Of a DNA stretch of 30,723 nt, positions 23,498 to 30,723 are shown one piece after another; the stretch's first letter is position 1; the number at the start of each line of letters is the position of its first letter. The DNA is taken from NCBI GenBank assembly GCA_044227705.1, contig JBGAWE010000021.1, positions 1 through 30,723 of the forward strand. Reading direction: 5' to 3'. This DNA is from JANOQP01 sp044227705. GTDB lineage: Bacteria > Bacteroidota > Bacteroidia > Chitinophagales > Saprospiraceae. A program made the position numbers and the translations under genes. The notes under the pieces were generated by a model that did no database searches, was not told where the DNA came from, and saw only the letters and a program-made list of their open reading frames with translations.

Positions 23498-26400
23498 TCA
23501 ATCACTGTCATTCGCCGCACCGCCTTCTCCGTCGGCGTTTGAATCGAATACCAGAGAAGCCCGTCCGCCGCACCGAGTTCTGATTTTTCAATGGAGAAAA
23601 CCTGCCTGCCCCGCTCGGCCAGTATCGTTTTTTGAAAGAGCAACCGCCCCGTCGCGTCCGATATTTTCAAAACGACCGGCGCGGGCGCGGGGTTGAAGAA
23701 GGCAATCTCGGTTCGCCCGCTGAACGGGTTGGGCACGTTTTGGAAGAGCAACAGCCGGTCGCCCGTGGCCGGTTTTTCAGTCGAGAACTTCAGCACCGGC
23801 TCGGCCATTTTTCCATCTTTGAAAAAAGCCTCGCGCCGCGTGATTTCATCTCCAAAAGAAATCGACTCCGAAAGTCGCCCGCCGCGCAAAGCATTGAAAA
23901 TCAACGAGAAAGACGGTTTCCCGGCCTCGCCATCCCAGCTTGCCGAGACTTTTCCGGCTTCCTTTTTTGTCAAGTTGAAATTGAAATCGGCCATCGCAGT
24001 GCCCGGTTTCAGGTCGGCCAGTTCCAAAATCGCCGGGTCGAAATCGAGGGTGAACTGGCAGCCACCAAGCTGTTCTTCGCCGTCGAAATTGATGTTGGCT
24101 GTGAGGTTTTCACCGGCTGAAAATTCCCTGTCCTCGATTTTGAAAATGAACGGCGGAAGGCCGCGCTCCTCCGATTCGCCGGGCAAGAGGGAAGTCTGCG
24201 CGTCACCCGTAAGGTCGCCTGTTTTGATGGCGAGGAAGTCGATGTCGCCCTGCGCGATAAGTGCGCTGTCAAGGACGGACTTCTCGGGGAAGGGCGGCGA
24301 GAAGGGGTTGGTCGGGTCTTGAAAGACCCAGCTTTTGGGCACGAACCGCCACGACGAGTTCGCCGGGAAGCTCGGGTAGATGCCGAGGATGAGCTTTCTC
24401 AACTCGACGATGTCGAAGGTCGTCACCTGGTTGTTGCGGTTGATGTCGGCCGCGATGAACTGCCACGGCTGCGTGAACGGCGCGACGTTGAGGACGTGCT
24501 TCGACATGGCCACAAGGTCGAACGTCGAGACGCCGTTGAGCGGGTCGTTGTCCTTCACCGGCTTGACGTGGACGTCGCCGCTGCCCGGCAGGCCGGGCGA
24601 GTTGAAGAGGCCCGTCTGGTCGGTCATCGCCGTGCCAAACAAATCGGCCTGTGTGTCATTTCCGAAATTTATGAGCGCGTGGTCCAAGCCGTCGCCATCG
24701 TTGTTTTTGACAAAGCCAGAGACGGCAACCGACGAGCAGAACTTGCTCGGGTCGGTTATCGTCACCGTCACCTCGCATTTGGAGGCGTTTCCGGCGAGGT
24801 CTTTCACCCACATTTCCAGCGTCCACGCGCCGAGGTTCAGGCAGTTGAAGGTTATCGAGGTGGTCGTCGGGAAGCCCGTGCCTGTGCCTTTCACGCGCAT
24901 CGCAAACTGCAGCTGCGCGGCGGCAGTCATGTTGTCGGTCGAGCCGTTGTTGAGGTCGGTCGCCAGCACGGTGACGCTTTTCGAGGCGGTCATCGTCTTC
25001 GTGAAATTCGACTTGCAGACCGCGTTTGGCGGCAGGCAGTCGCGCACGATGAGCGTGTCGCGGCAGGTCGTCGAGTTGCCGCACTGGTCGGCCATCGTCC
25101 ATGTGATGATGTGGCGGCCGTAGGGCAGGTTCTGGCTGGGGCTTTGGACGGTGGCGATTTTGTTGCCCCCCGAAAGTACGGTCGCCACCCCCCAACCAAC
25201 CTGCGGCGCGCCGCTGTTGATGACGAATTCGGGCACGCCGTCGAGGTTGAAATCGAGGTTGAGGATGTAGCTGATGGAGACGTTCGTCCCCGCGCAGCCG
25301 TCACGGGTGGTTATCGAGACGGTCGCCGGTGTCTCGCCGACATCGCCGAAGCTGGGGAAGTTGAACAGGGTCGGGTCGTTCGTCGTACTGTCGCAAAGGA
25401 TGTTCGCGCTTGCCGGGGTGCAGCCCGAAAGGATTTCAGGCGCGGCGTTGTCATTGACCAAAATCTCCTGCGTGTACCGATAGGCGTTGAGCGCGGTGTT
25501 GTAATCGGGGCTGCCGAAACCGACGGTCGGGCCGATGGCCGATGCCGACGGGTTGGCGACGGTCACGAAGGCAGCGGTCGGCGGCGAGGCGAGGGCGCAG
25601 GAGTCGTAAATCGTCCACCTCCTCAAAATCTTGAAACAGAAGGCGCCGCCGCCCGCGACGGTCGAATCGGAGTAGACGGACTTGAACTTCGTGCAGCCCG
25701 TGTTGAGCAAAACCTTCGGCCCGGCGGGCGCAACCGATTGACAGCCAACCTGATTCACGTCGTCGGGAAATTTTATCTGATAGCTCGGCGGCGCATAGAG
25801 CACGGTCACCTTCTGGCTGCAAACGGAGGTGTTGTTGTAGCAATCCTTGACCGTGAACAGGCGGAAGTTTTCGCCGCCGCAGAAGAAAGTGGGCGTTTGC
25901 CAAGCCGTCGTGTAAGTGGGCGAACAGCAGTTGTCAGGCGTGGCGGGCGACGAAATCGGCGGCGCGGCCGGGTCGAAATCGACGCATTGCACCGTGATGT
26001 TCGGCGGCGGGGTGCAGGTTGGTGGGGTCACATCCTGGACGGTGACGGATGTCGTGCAGGCGTTGACTATGGGCTGGCCGTTGGCGAAAGTTGCGACCGT
26101 CCCGTCGGGGTTCAGTTGGTAGACCTTTATCCGAACCTGGACCGGTGCCCCAATCTCGCAACAGTAGAACTTGATGGTCGTCGCCTCCTGCGTCGCCAGC
26201 GTGTACTCGCTCACCGGGTCGGGGATGTTGTCGCTGCACGGCTCGCCGCCGTTGATTTTGTTGAGGTTGTTGATGCAGGTTGCGAGCGGCGCGATGCGCT
26301 GCGCGGTGATTCGGATGGGCGAGCAGTCGTCCTTGCTAGCGGGCGAGAGGTCGGCCGCCGAAATCGTGGCGACGTCGCCGAGGTAGCAGTCGTTCGGGTC

Positions 26401-28704
26401 GTCGCTAGACAGGGCGAGTATCGACGAGCCGGGGCAGAGGGCGACCGGCGTGGTGAGGTCGCGGACGCGCACTTTATAGGAGCAGGTCGAGGTGTTTCCG
26501 CAATCGTCCGTCGCCGTGAAAACGATGGTCGTGATGCCAGAGGGCATGCAAATCGTGGTGTCGAACCGCGCCACAGTGTCCCGCGCGATGGGGTTTGAAA
26601 AGTTCTGGTTGATGAGCTTCGCGATGACCGCGTTTGCGCCCGGCACTTTTGCTTCCACCTTTTTGATGCGGGAGCAATTGTCATAAAGCCGAATGTTGGG
26701 CATCTTGAAATTGCCGCAGCACTGGCCCGTGTTGCTCGAAATCAGGGTGTCGTTCGGCACGAACCAGACAGGTCCCTGCCCGTCGCCGACCGTGATGAGC
26801 TGGTTTTTTTGGATGGACTGGTTGGTGCAGAAATTCGAGACCGTCCACAGCCGGTTGATTTTGTAGGTGCCGTCGCAGATGGGCAGCTTCGAATCGACGT
26901 AAAGATGGCCGATGCCGCAGGAGGTGACGGCCGGGTTGCCGTTGAGCGTCGGGAAGCCCGTGACAGCCGAGCCGGGGTAGGTGCCGATGGTGCAGGGTAA
27001 AATCGTGTCCTTCGGGAAGACGATGTTGGCGAGGCTGCCCGCGAGGCGTGTGATGACTTGGAGCGAGGTGCCCTTATTGCCCGAGCCGTCGACGGCCGTC
27101 CATTTCCTAAAAATCTTCGACCCCGAGCAGCCGAGGCTGGCCGTCGAATCGGAGAAGGTCAGCGAATAGGCGCCGCACCCTTCGACGACAGTCGGCTTTC
27201 CGGTCAGGCCGAAAATAAGCTCGTCGGCCTGCTGCCAGCACTGCACCGTCGTGTCTTTGCTCGTGAGCACCGGCCCGAACTTGTCCTCAATGAGGACATT
27301 TCCCCAGCAGGTCTGCCCTGTCGGCGCGTAGTAGACGCGGTAGGGGATGTTCTGCGCCACATCGGTTGCGCCGACATGATTGTTCGTCCACTGGTTTCCG
27401 CGAAAAAGGCTGACCTCATAGTAGTCGTAGCAGGCGTAAGCGGTTCCGTTCAAGAGCGCGTCGGCCCCGATGTCGAGCGTGCAGTCCGGCCCGAGCGAGA
27501 GGTTCAGTTGGCCGATGCAGGAGAGCTGTTGCTGCACCGTCCACGGGGCGACGGTGACGGTGAACGCGCAGCTAGTCTTGTTGCCCGATGCGTCGATGGC
27601 TGTGACGGTCTCCTTCGTCACCCCTGGCGGGAAGGGCTTGGTGAAATTCCCATTGGAAAGCGCAATCGGCGAGCCGGTGAACGTGGCAATCGAACAGTTG
27701 TCGATGACCGTCGGCAGCTTGAAATTGGGCAGCACCGCGCACTCCAAGGCATTGAGCGTGAACGAAGTATCTTTGAAAACAGCGCAGTTCATTACCGGCC
27801 GCGTGGTGTCTCGGGCAATCATCTTGCCCGTGCAAGTCTGGTTGTTGGCCGGGTTTAAAAGTTGATAGGTGTAAAGTTTTCCGGCATCGTTCGCATTGAG
27901 ATTTGGGGCAACGAATGCCCCGGTCGGGGTCTTTTTGATTTTCACGTCAAACTTTGAGAGGCATCCGAACTGGCTTCCGAGCAGGATTTGGCTGGATTTC
28001 AAAACGGTCTCGCAGGTGTTGTCGAACCACATTTTCACCGTGTCGCGGCATTGCAGGGAGGTTGTCGGGAAGTCGTTGACGGTGACGTTGAATGCGCAAT
28101 TGGCGGTGTTGCCGCTGTTGTCCGTCGCCCGGTAGATGATGGGTGTGGTGCCGATGGGAAAGGTGCCGCCCGACGGCAGACCAGTGAAAAGAACCGGCGC
28201 GGGCGGGTTGAGCCCGCAAGCGTCGAAGGCCTGCGGGGCGGCGTATGAGAGAACCGTGTCGCAGCGGTTCGGCTTCAGATTCACGGAAATGCTCGCCGGG
28301 CAGACGCTGAAACTGGGCGGCGTCGGGTCGGTTACGAGGATGGTCTGCGGGTGCTGGTCGACGTAGTTCCCCCCGACCAAAAAGGCCCAGACGATGGTCG
28401 TCGGCCCGACGGGCAGGGCCGAGATGGTGACCGTCGTCGCGCCAGCCGGGACGTCCTGAAAAGGGAGGCCGGGGGCTTGGTAGGCCATCGCGCAACTGCT
28501 CGGCGCAAACGCCGGGACGGGGATTGGCTGGTTGAGCAACAGGCAGTTGCCGGCCAATGCGGGATACGTGAGCTGCGGCAAGTTGGCCTGCGAGAAGCTG
28601 CACTGCCCAAAGTTCTTGGAAATCGGCGCGAGGAACAAAAGACCGACAATCGCCAGCCGGGCGGCCGCTCGGGCGTGCGCCGGTCTGTTCAAGGTGCTGT
28701 ACAT
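23494..28704 (-). CDS. Giant secreted HYR-repeat protein with dockerin-like, cohesin-like and T9SS sorting domains
   Basis: A 1736-residue surface or secreted protein. A signal peptide covers about 1-34 (LAIVGLLFLAPISKNFGQ). Residues about 100-1320 hold at least five cysteine-rich immunoglobulin-like HYR units, recognisable by IIYRATDNSGNTANCAFNVTV (about residues 190-210), ETVTAIDASGNKTSCAFTV and ITWTMADQCGNSTTCRDTL. About 1385-1442 is dockerin-like, two EF-hand-type helices: NGVSTFDLVAMSKHVLN and DINRNNQVTTFDIVELRKLI. About 1525-1628 resembles a cohesin-like beta domain (GGCQFTLDFDPAILELADL). About 1655-1736 is a type A T9SS sorting domain (QNVPNPFSGRTEIAFFNP to the end). HYR proteins are thought to act in adhesion; the ligand is unknown. 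The start ATG 28704 is the only one giving the signal peptide. Confidence 0.88.
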   Translation of the reverse strand: MYSTLNRPAHARAAARLAIVGLLFLAPISKNFGQCSFSQANLPQLTYPALAGNCLLLNQPIPVPAFAPSSCAMAYQAPGLPFQDVPAGATTVTISALPVGPTTIVWAFLVGGNYVDQHPQTILVTDPTPPSFSVCPASISVNLKPNRCDTVLSYAAPQAFDACGLNPPAPVLFTGLPSGGTFPIGTTPIIYRATDNSGNTANCAFNVTVNDFPTTSLQCRDTVKMWFDNTCETVLKSSQILLGSQFGCLSKFDVKIKKTPTGAFVAPNLNANDAGKLYTYQLLNPANNQTCTGKMIARDTTRPVMNCAVFKDTSFTLNALECAVLPNFKLPTVIDNCSIATFTGSPIALSNGNFTKPFPPGVTKETVTAIDASGNKTSCAFTVTVAPWTVQQQLSCIGQLNLSLGPDCTLDIGADALLNGTAYACYDYYEVSLFRGNQWTNNHVGATDVAQNIPYRVYYAPTGQTCWGNVLIEDKFGPVLTSKDTTVQCWQQADELIFGLTGKPTVVEGCGAYSLTFSDSTASLGCSGSKIFRKWTAVDGSGNKGTSLQVITRLAGSLANIVFPKDTILPCTIGTYPGSAVTGFPTLNGNPAVTSCGIGHLYVDSKLPICDGTYKINRLWTVSNFCTNQSIQKNQLITVGDGQGPVWFVPNDTLISSNTGQCCGNFKMPNIRLYDNCSRIKKVEAKVPGANAVIAKLINQNFSNPIARDTVARFDTTICMPSGITTIVFTATDDCGNTSTCSYKVRVRDLTTPVALCPGSSILALSSDDPNDCYLGDVATISAADLSPASKDDCSPIRITAQRIAPLATCINNLNKINGGEPCSDNIPDPVSEYTLATQEATTIKFYCCEIGAPVQVRIKVYQLNPDGTVATFANGQPIVNACTTSVTVQDVTPPTCTPPPNITVQCVDFDPAAPPISSPATPDNCCSPTYTTAWQTPTFFCGGENFRLFTVKDCYNNTSVCSQKVTVLYAPPSYQIKFPDDVNQVGCQSVAPAGPKVLLNTGCTKFKSVYSDSTVAGGGAFCFKILRRWTIYDSCALASPPTAAFVTVANPSASAIGPTVGFGSPDYNTALNAYRYTQEILVNDNAAPEILSGCTPASANILCDSTTNDPTLFNFPSFGDVGETPATVSITTRDGCAGTNVSISYILNLDFNLDGVPEFVINSGAPQVGWGVATVLSGGNKIATVQSPSQNLPYGRHIITWTMADQCGNSTTCRDTLIVRDCLPPNAVCKSNFTKTMTASKSVTVLATDLNNGSTDNMTAAAQLQFAMRVKGTGTGFPTTTSITFNCLNLGAWTLEMWVKDLAGNASKCEVTVTITDPSKFCSSVAVSGFVKNNDGDGLDHALINFGNDTQADLFGTAMTDQTGLFNSPGLPGSGDVHVKPVKDNDPLNGVSTFDLVAMSKHVLNVAPFTQPWQFIAADINRNNQVTTFDIVELRKLILGIYPSFPANSSWRFVPKSWVFQDPTNPFSPPFPEKSVLDSALIAQGDIDFLAIKTGDLTGDAQTSLLPGESEERGLPPFIFKIEDREFSAGENLTANINFDGEEQLGGCQFTLDFDPAILELADLKPGTAMADFNFNLTKKEAGKVSASWDGEAGKPSFSLIFNALRGGRLSESISFGDEITRREAFFKDGKMAEPVLKFSTEKPATGDRLLLFQNVPNPFSGRTEIAFFNPAPAPVVLKISDATGRLLFQKTILAERGRQVFSIEKSELGAADGLLWYSIQTPTEKAVRRMTVID

Positions 28705-28978
28705 GAGATTATTACGGATGAAAAAATTTTCGTGGATTAGCCCGAGGGGAGGGGGCGGAAAGTGGCATGAGCGTTCCAGTTAGGCGAAGGTCGGAAAATT
28801 GGGCGGAAAGGGCAGAAGCGGGGTTGGGAAATGTCGGGGATTTGCCCGAGCCGCCTGCTTGCCAAACCCATTGGGTGAATGTGCCTTGTGCTTTGTCCAG
28901 TCATTCCTCGCCGAGAAAGGAAGATGGGCAATATCCTTGCGCGAGGCTTTTCTCACCTAAATCAAATTTTTCCAACGC

Positions 28979-30205
28979 ATGAAGCATCTCTCCAAAAAGG
29001 CTCTGGCGATGACCATTTCCATTTTTTTCGCCGCCGCCCTTGCCGCTCAACCGCAACCGACGCGGCGCACTTCAAAGTCGGCATCCTCATCGACAGCCCC
29101 ACTTGAGAACAACTTCGACACCTATTTCTACTACAACCAAGAGGGGCACCTATACCTGTCGCAAGCAGACCTGTGGGACGGCAACAAGTGGGGGCACTAC
29201 TTCTATGACAACTATACCCTCAACCCCGACGGCAAGCCCTCGGAAATCCTGCGGCGGTACAATAGCAACAACCAAAATCTCTCACGACAGACCTTCACCT
29301 ATCACACGGACGGACAGTACACGCTCAACAAACTCGAAAACTGGAACAACTCGACTCAAGCCTGGGAGCTTTCCCAAAGCTCCGCCTACGAGTACAACGC
29401 GAGCAACAAGGTGGCAGTCGCCCATTATGAGAGTAACCAAGCGGGTACGTTGTTCGTCTCCCGCACTACCAATACCTATGACGGGCAGGGCCGCGTCGCG
29501 CAATCATTGAGCGAGTCCTTCAACAACGGCGCGTGGGAGAACAGCGGACTGGACAACTACCATTACGCTGGCAACAGCGTCGACTACGACACCCTCACGG
29601 AAACCACTTGGAACACCTCGGGGTTCTGGAACCCAGTCTTGCGCCGCCATATACAGACCGTCGACGTCAACAAGCACACCATCAAAATCGAGCAGGCAGA
29701 CGGTTCGGGCGGCTTCACCCCGAACAATCAGACCATTTCAATCGCCGGCCCCAATGACGTGCCGGCCCTGTTCGAAAGCCAAACCTGGAACTCGTCCACA
29801 GGTGATTGGAAGACCGGCTTCAAGCTGGAGAACGACTTCAACCCCGACAACTCCCAAAAGCAGTACCGCTCTTATTTCCTCGACTTTCTGCTTCCGAACC
29901 AGCCGCTCTACCTCAACCAAGTTGCTGATTTCTACTATGACATCTATTTGGAAACGGAAGGCTCGCCGCATTCACCCGCCGAGGTCAGCATCTGGCCAAA
30001 CCCGGCCACCGATTTTGTGAACGTCCTCTCGGACGGCCGTCCGATGTCTTTAAGACTGCTCGATCGAAACGGGAGGCTGGTCGAAATGTCCACTTCGATG
30101 GGAGGCAATGCCAAACTCGAGCTTTCTGGGCAACCGGCCGGGGTCTATTTATTGCAGATTGAGCAGGGCGGTTCTCTGAAAATTGTGCCAGTCTTGAAAA
30201 AATAA
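28979..30205 (+). CDS. T9SS cargo protein with tryptophan/tyrosine-rich repeats
   Basis: A 408-residue exported protein of unknown function. Residues 1-23 are a signal peptide (MKHLSKKALAMTISIFFAAA, cleavage probable after ALA). Residues about 45-320 repeat a loose beta-hairpin pattern in which aromatic residues alternate around Asn/Ser/Thr: NSTQAWELSQSSAYEYNAS, then NNGAWENSGLDNYHYAGNS, then NSSTGDWKTGFKLENDFNPD. These look like tandem units of about 40-55 residues, distantly like YD/RHS-type repeats. The C-terminus (about 335-408) is a Por-type sorting domain: VSIWPNPATDFVNVLS, LRLLDRNGRLVE, PAGVYLLQIE. ATG 28979 gives a clean signal peptide. It is divergent from the giant HYR gene across 274 nt in which I find no TAnnTTTG promoter on either strand. 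Confidence 0.85.
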   Translation: MKHLSKKALAMTISIFFAAALAAQPQPTRRTSKSASSSTAPLENNFDTYFYYNQEGHLYLSQADLWDGNKWGHYFYDNYTLNPDGKPSEILRRYNSNNQNLSRQTFTYHTDGQYTLNKLENWNNSTQAWELSQSSAYEYNASNKVAVAHYESNQAGTLFVSRTTNTYDGQGRVAQSLSESFNNGAWENSGLDNYHYAGNSVDYDTLTETTWNTSGFWNPVLRRHIQTVDVNKHTIKIEQADGSGGFTPNNQTISIAGPNDVPALFESQTWNSSTGDWKTGFKLENDFNPDNSQKQYRSYFLDFLLPNQPLYLNQVADFYYDIYLETEGSPHSPAEVSIWPNPATDFVNVLSDGRPMSLRLLDRNGRLVEMSTSMGGNAKLELSGQPAGVYLLQIEQGGSLKIVPVLKK

Positions 30206-30225
30206 CGGTCGGAAATCCGCCGAGA

Positions 30226-30265
30226 AAGGACAGGCTCGATAGCGATGTACTCTAAGCCTGTCCTT
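30226..30265. terminator. Candidate hairpin between the T9SS gene and the thiolase remnant
   Basis: AAGGACAGGCT (30226-30236) is perfectly complementary to AGCCTGTCCTT (30255-30265), an 11-bp stem with an 18-nt loop. It lies 20 nt after the stop of the T9SS protein and 18 nt before the end of the convergent thiolase remnant. The following tract is only TTGTTTG, so termination efficiency is uncertain; it could serve both strands. Confidence 0.55.
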
Positions 30266-30283
30266 GTTTGGAGAATGTTTCGG

Positions 30284-30723
30284 TCAGTTGAGCGGCTCGA
30301 ACACCCCTGCAATCCCTACCAGCCCCCGCCTCTTCCCCGACCGAGCCACGTCGTTCAAAAGGGAGATTGACAGCTTCGCCCCCATGCAGCTGAGCGGGTG
30401 GCCGAGTGCGATGGCCCCCTGTTGGGGTTGACGATTGCGCGGTCGAGGCCGCCCTCCTTGTTGACGGCGAGGGCCTGCGCGGCGAACGCCTCGTTCAGCT
30501 CGATATGCTCAATGTCGGCGAGTTTCATGCCAGCCTGGTACAACTCCTTCGGGATGGCGGCGCACGGGTCGATGCCCATGTAAATCAGCTCCACGCCTGC
30601 TACCGAACAGGCGGCCAGCCGGGCAATTTGTTGCAGGCCGAGGCTTTTGACCAGCTCCTCGCTCACGACGAGCATGAAGACGGCCCCGTCACTCGTCGAA
30701 GAGTAGATCCCGACGGTGGCCAC
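30284..30723 (-). pseudogene. Decayed thiolase (acetyl-CoA C-acyltransferase), partial
   Basis: The C-terminal part of a thiolase reading in from the right edge. Family sequence is plain: TSDGAVFMLVVSEELVKSLGL, then YMGIDPCAAIPKELYQAG and IELNEAFAAQALAVNKEGGLDR. Near 30413-30425 the frame breaks: the first frame goes on as NPNRGPSHSATR, while the +1 frame gives GAIALGHPLSCMGAKLSISL, the expected thiolase continuation. After KRRGLV the sequence jumps to GIAGVFEPLN and a stop at 30284, so the usual TACVGGGQ-type segment with the catalytic cysteine is missing. The conserved AGNSSQTSDGA segment is also altered to IYSSTSDGA. Frameshift plus loss of the active site mark a pseudogene. The N-terminal half lies outside the window. 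Confidence 0.82.

Noticed and set aside
24319..26598. A long plus-strand open frame (759 codons) inside the HYR gene
   Set aside because: It is antisense to the cysteine-rich repeat protein. Its Arg/Val/Gly-rich translation has no recognisable domain, while the minus strand shows signal peptide, HYR, dockerin-like and T9SS domains.
1..30723. CRISPR array, insertion sequences or prophage
   Set aside because: I saw no regularly spaced repeats, transposase or integrase motifs, or phage structural genes on either strand.

Overview
The window comes from a GC-rich Bacteroidota genome. Four things support this: two proteins end in type IX secretion (Por) sorting domains, one of them carrying HYR repeats; both tRNA genes have the Bacteroidota promoter (TTG or TTTG, 19-nt spacer, TAnnTTTG); PurF and the crotonase are of Bacteroidota type; and Shine-Dalgarno sites are mostly absent. 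The HYR/dockerin-like surface protein and the EAD11-like domain suggest a Saprospiria-like lineage (Lewinella/Haliscomenobacter relatives), but this is inference. The region is almost entirely coding and mostly housekeeping. I see no phage, insertion sequence, CRISPR array or integrase.

Layout. 1-3475: the tail of an unknown gene, ogt and purF on the minus strand, and a crotonase on plus. 3560-7134: a tight plus-strand run of an EAD11-like/TM/TPR protein, aroE (4-nt overlap) and proline dehydrogenase. 7149-8729: a 30-nt-armed inverted repeat, then a histidine kinase with no response regulator beside it. 8731-11030: a NatAB-like ABC exporter pair on minus. 11177-14940: a lipid kinase on plus facing a minus-strand run of desaturase, pssA and rlmN, the last two coupled by ATGA. 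15171-17755: a YbfF-like esterase and a GH13 lipoprotein. 17764-19653: a YceI-like protein without a visible signal peptide, and a thioredoxin-like/MsrA-like fusion with a VPGCxxC motif. 19826-21326: tRNA-Gln and tRNA-Phe with promoters and terminators, flanking an SRPBCC-GyrI-like membrane protein. 21354-23497: an MtfA-like protein that has lost its zinc-ligand residues, then purD. 23494-30205: a 1736-residue HYR/dockerin-like/cohesin-like secreted protein and, divergently, a second T9SS cargo protein. 30284-30723: a decayed thiolase running off the window.

How the genes fit together: purF and purD are the first two steps of purine synthesis. The desaturase, PssA and the diacylglycerol-kinase-like enzyme all act on membrane lipids. 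The two T9SS proteins and the GH13 lipoprotein form the exported part. The best candidates for new biology are the EAD11-like receptor/adaptor translationally coupled to aroE, the MtfA-like pseudoenzyme, the VPGCxxC fusion protein, and the large protein that carries both dockerin-like and cohesin-like modules. None of these could be checked by a database search here.
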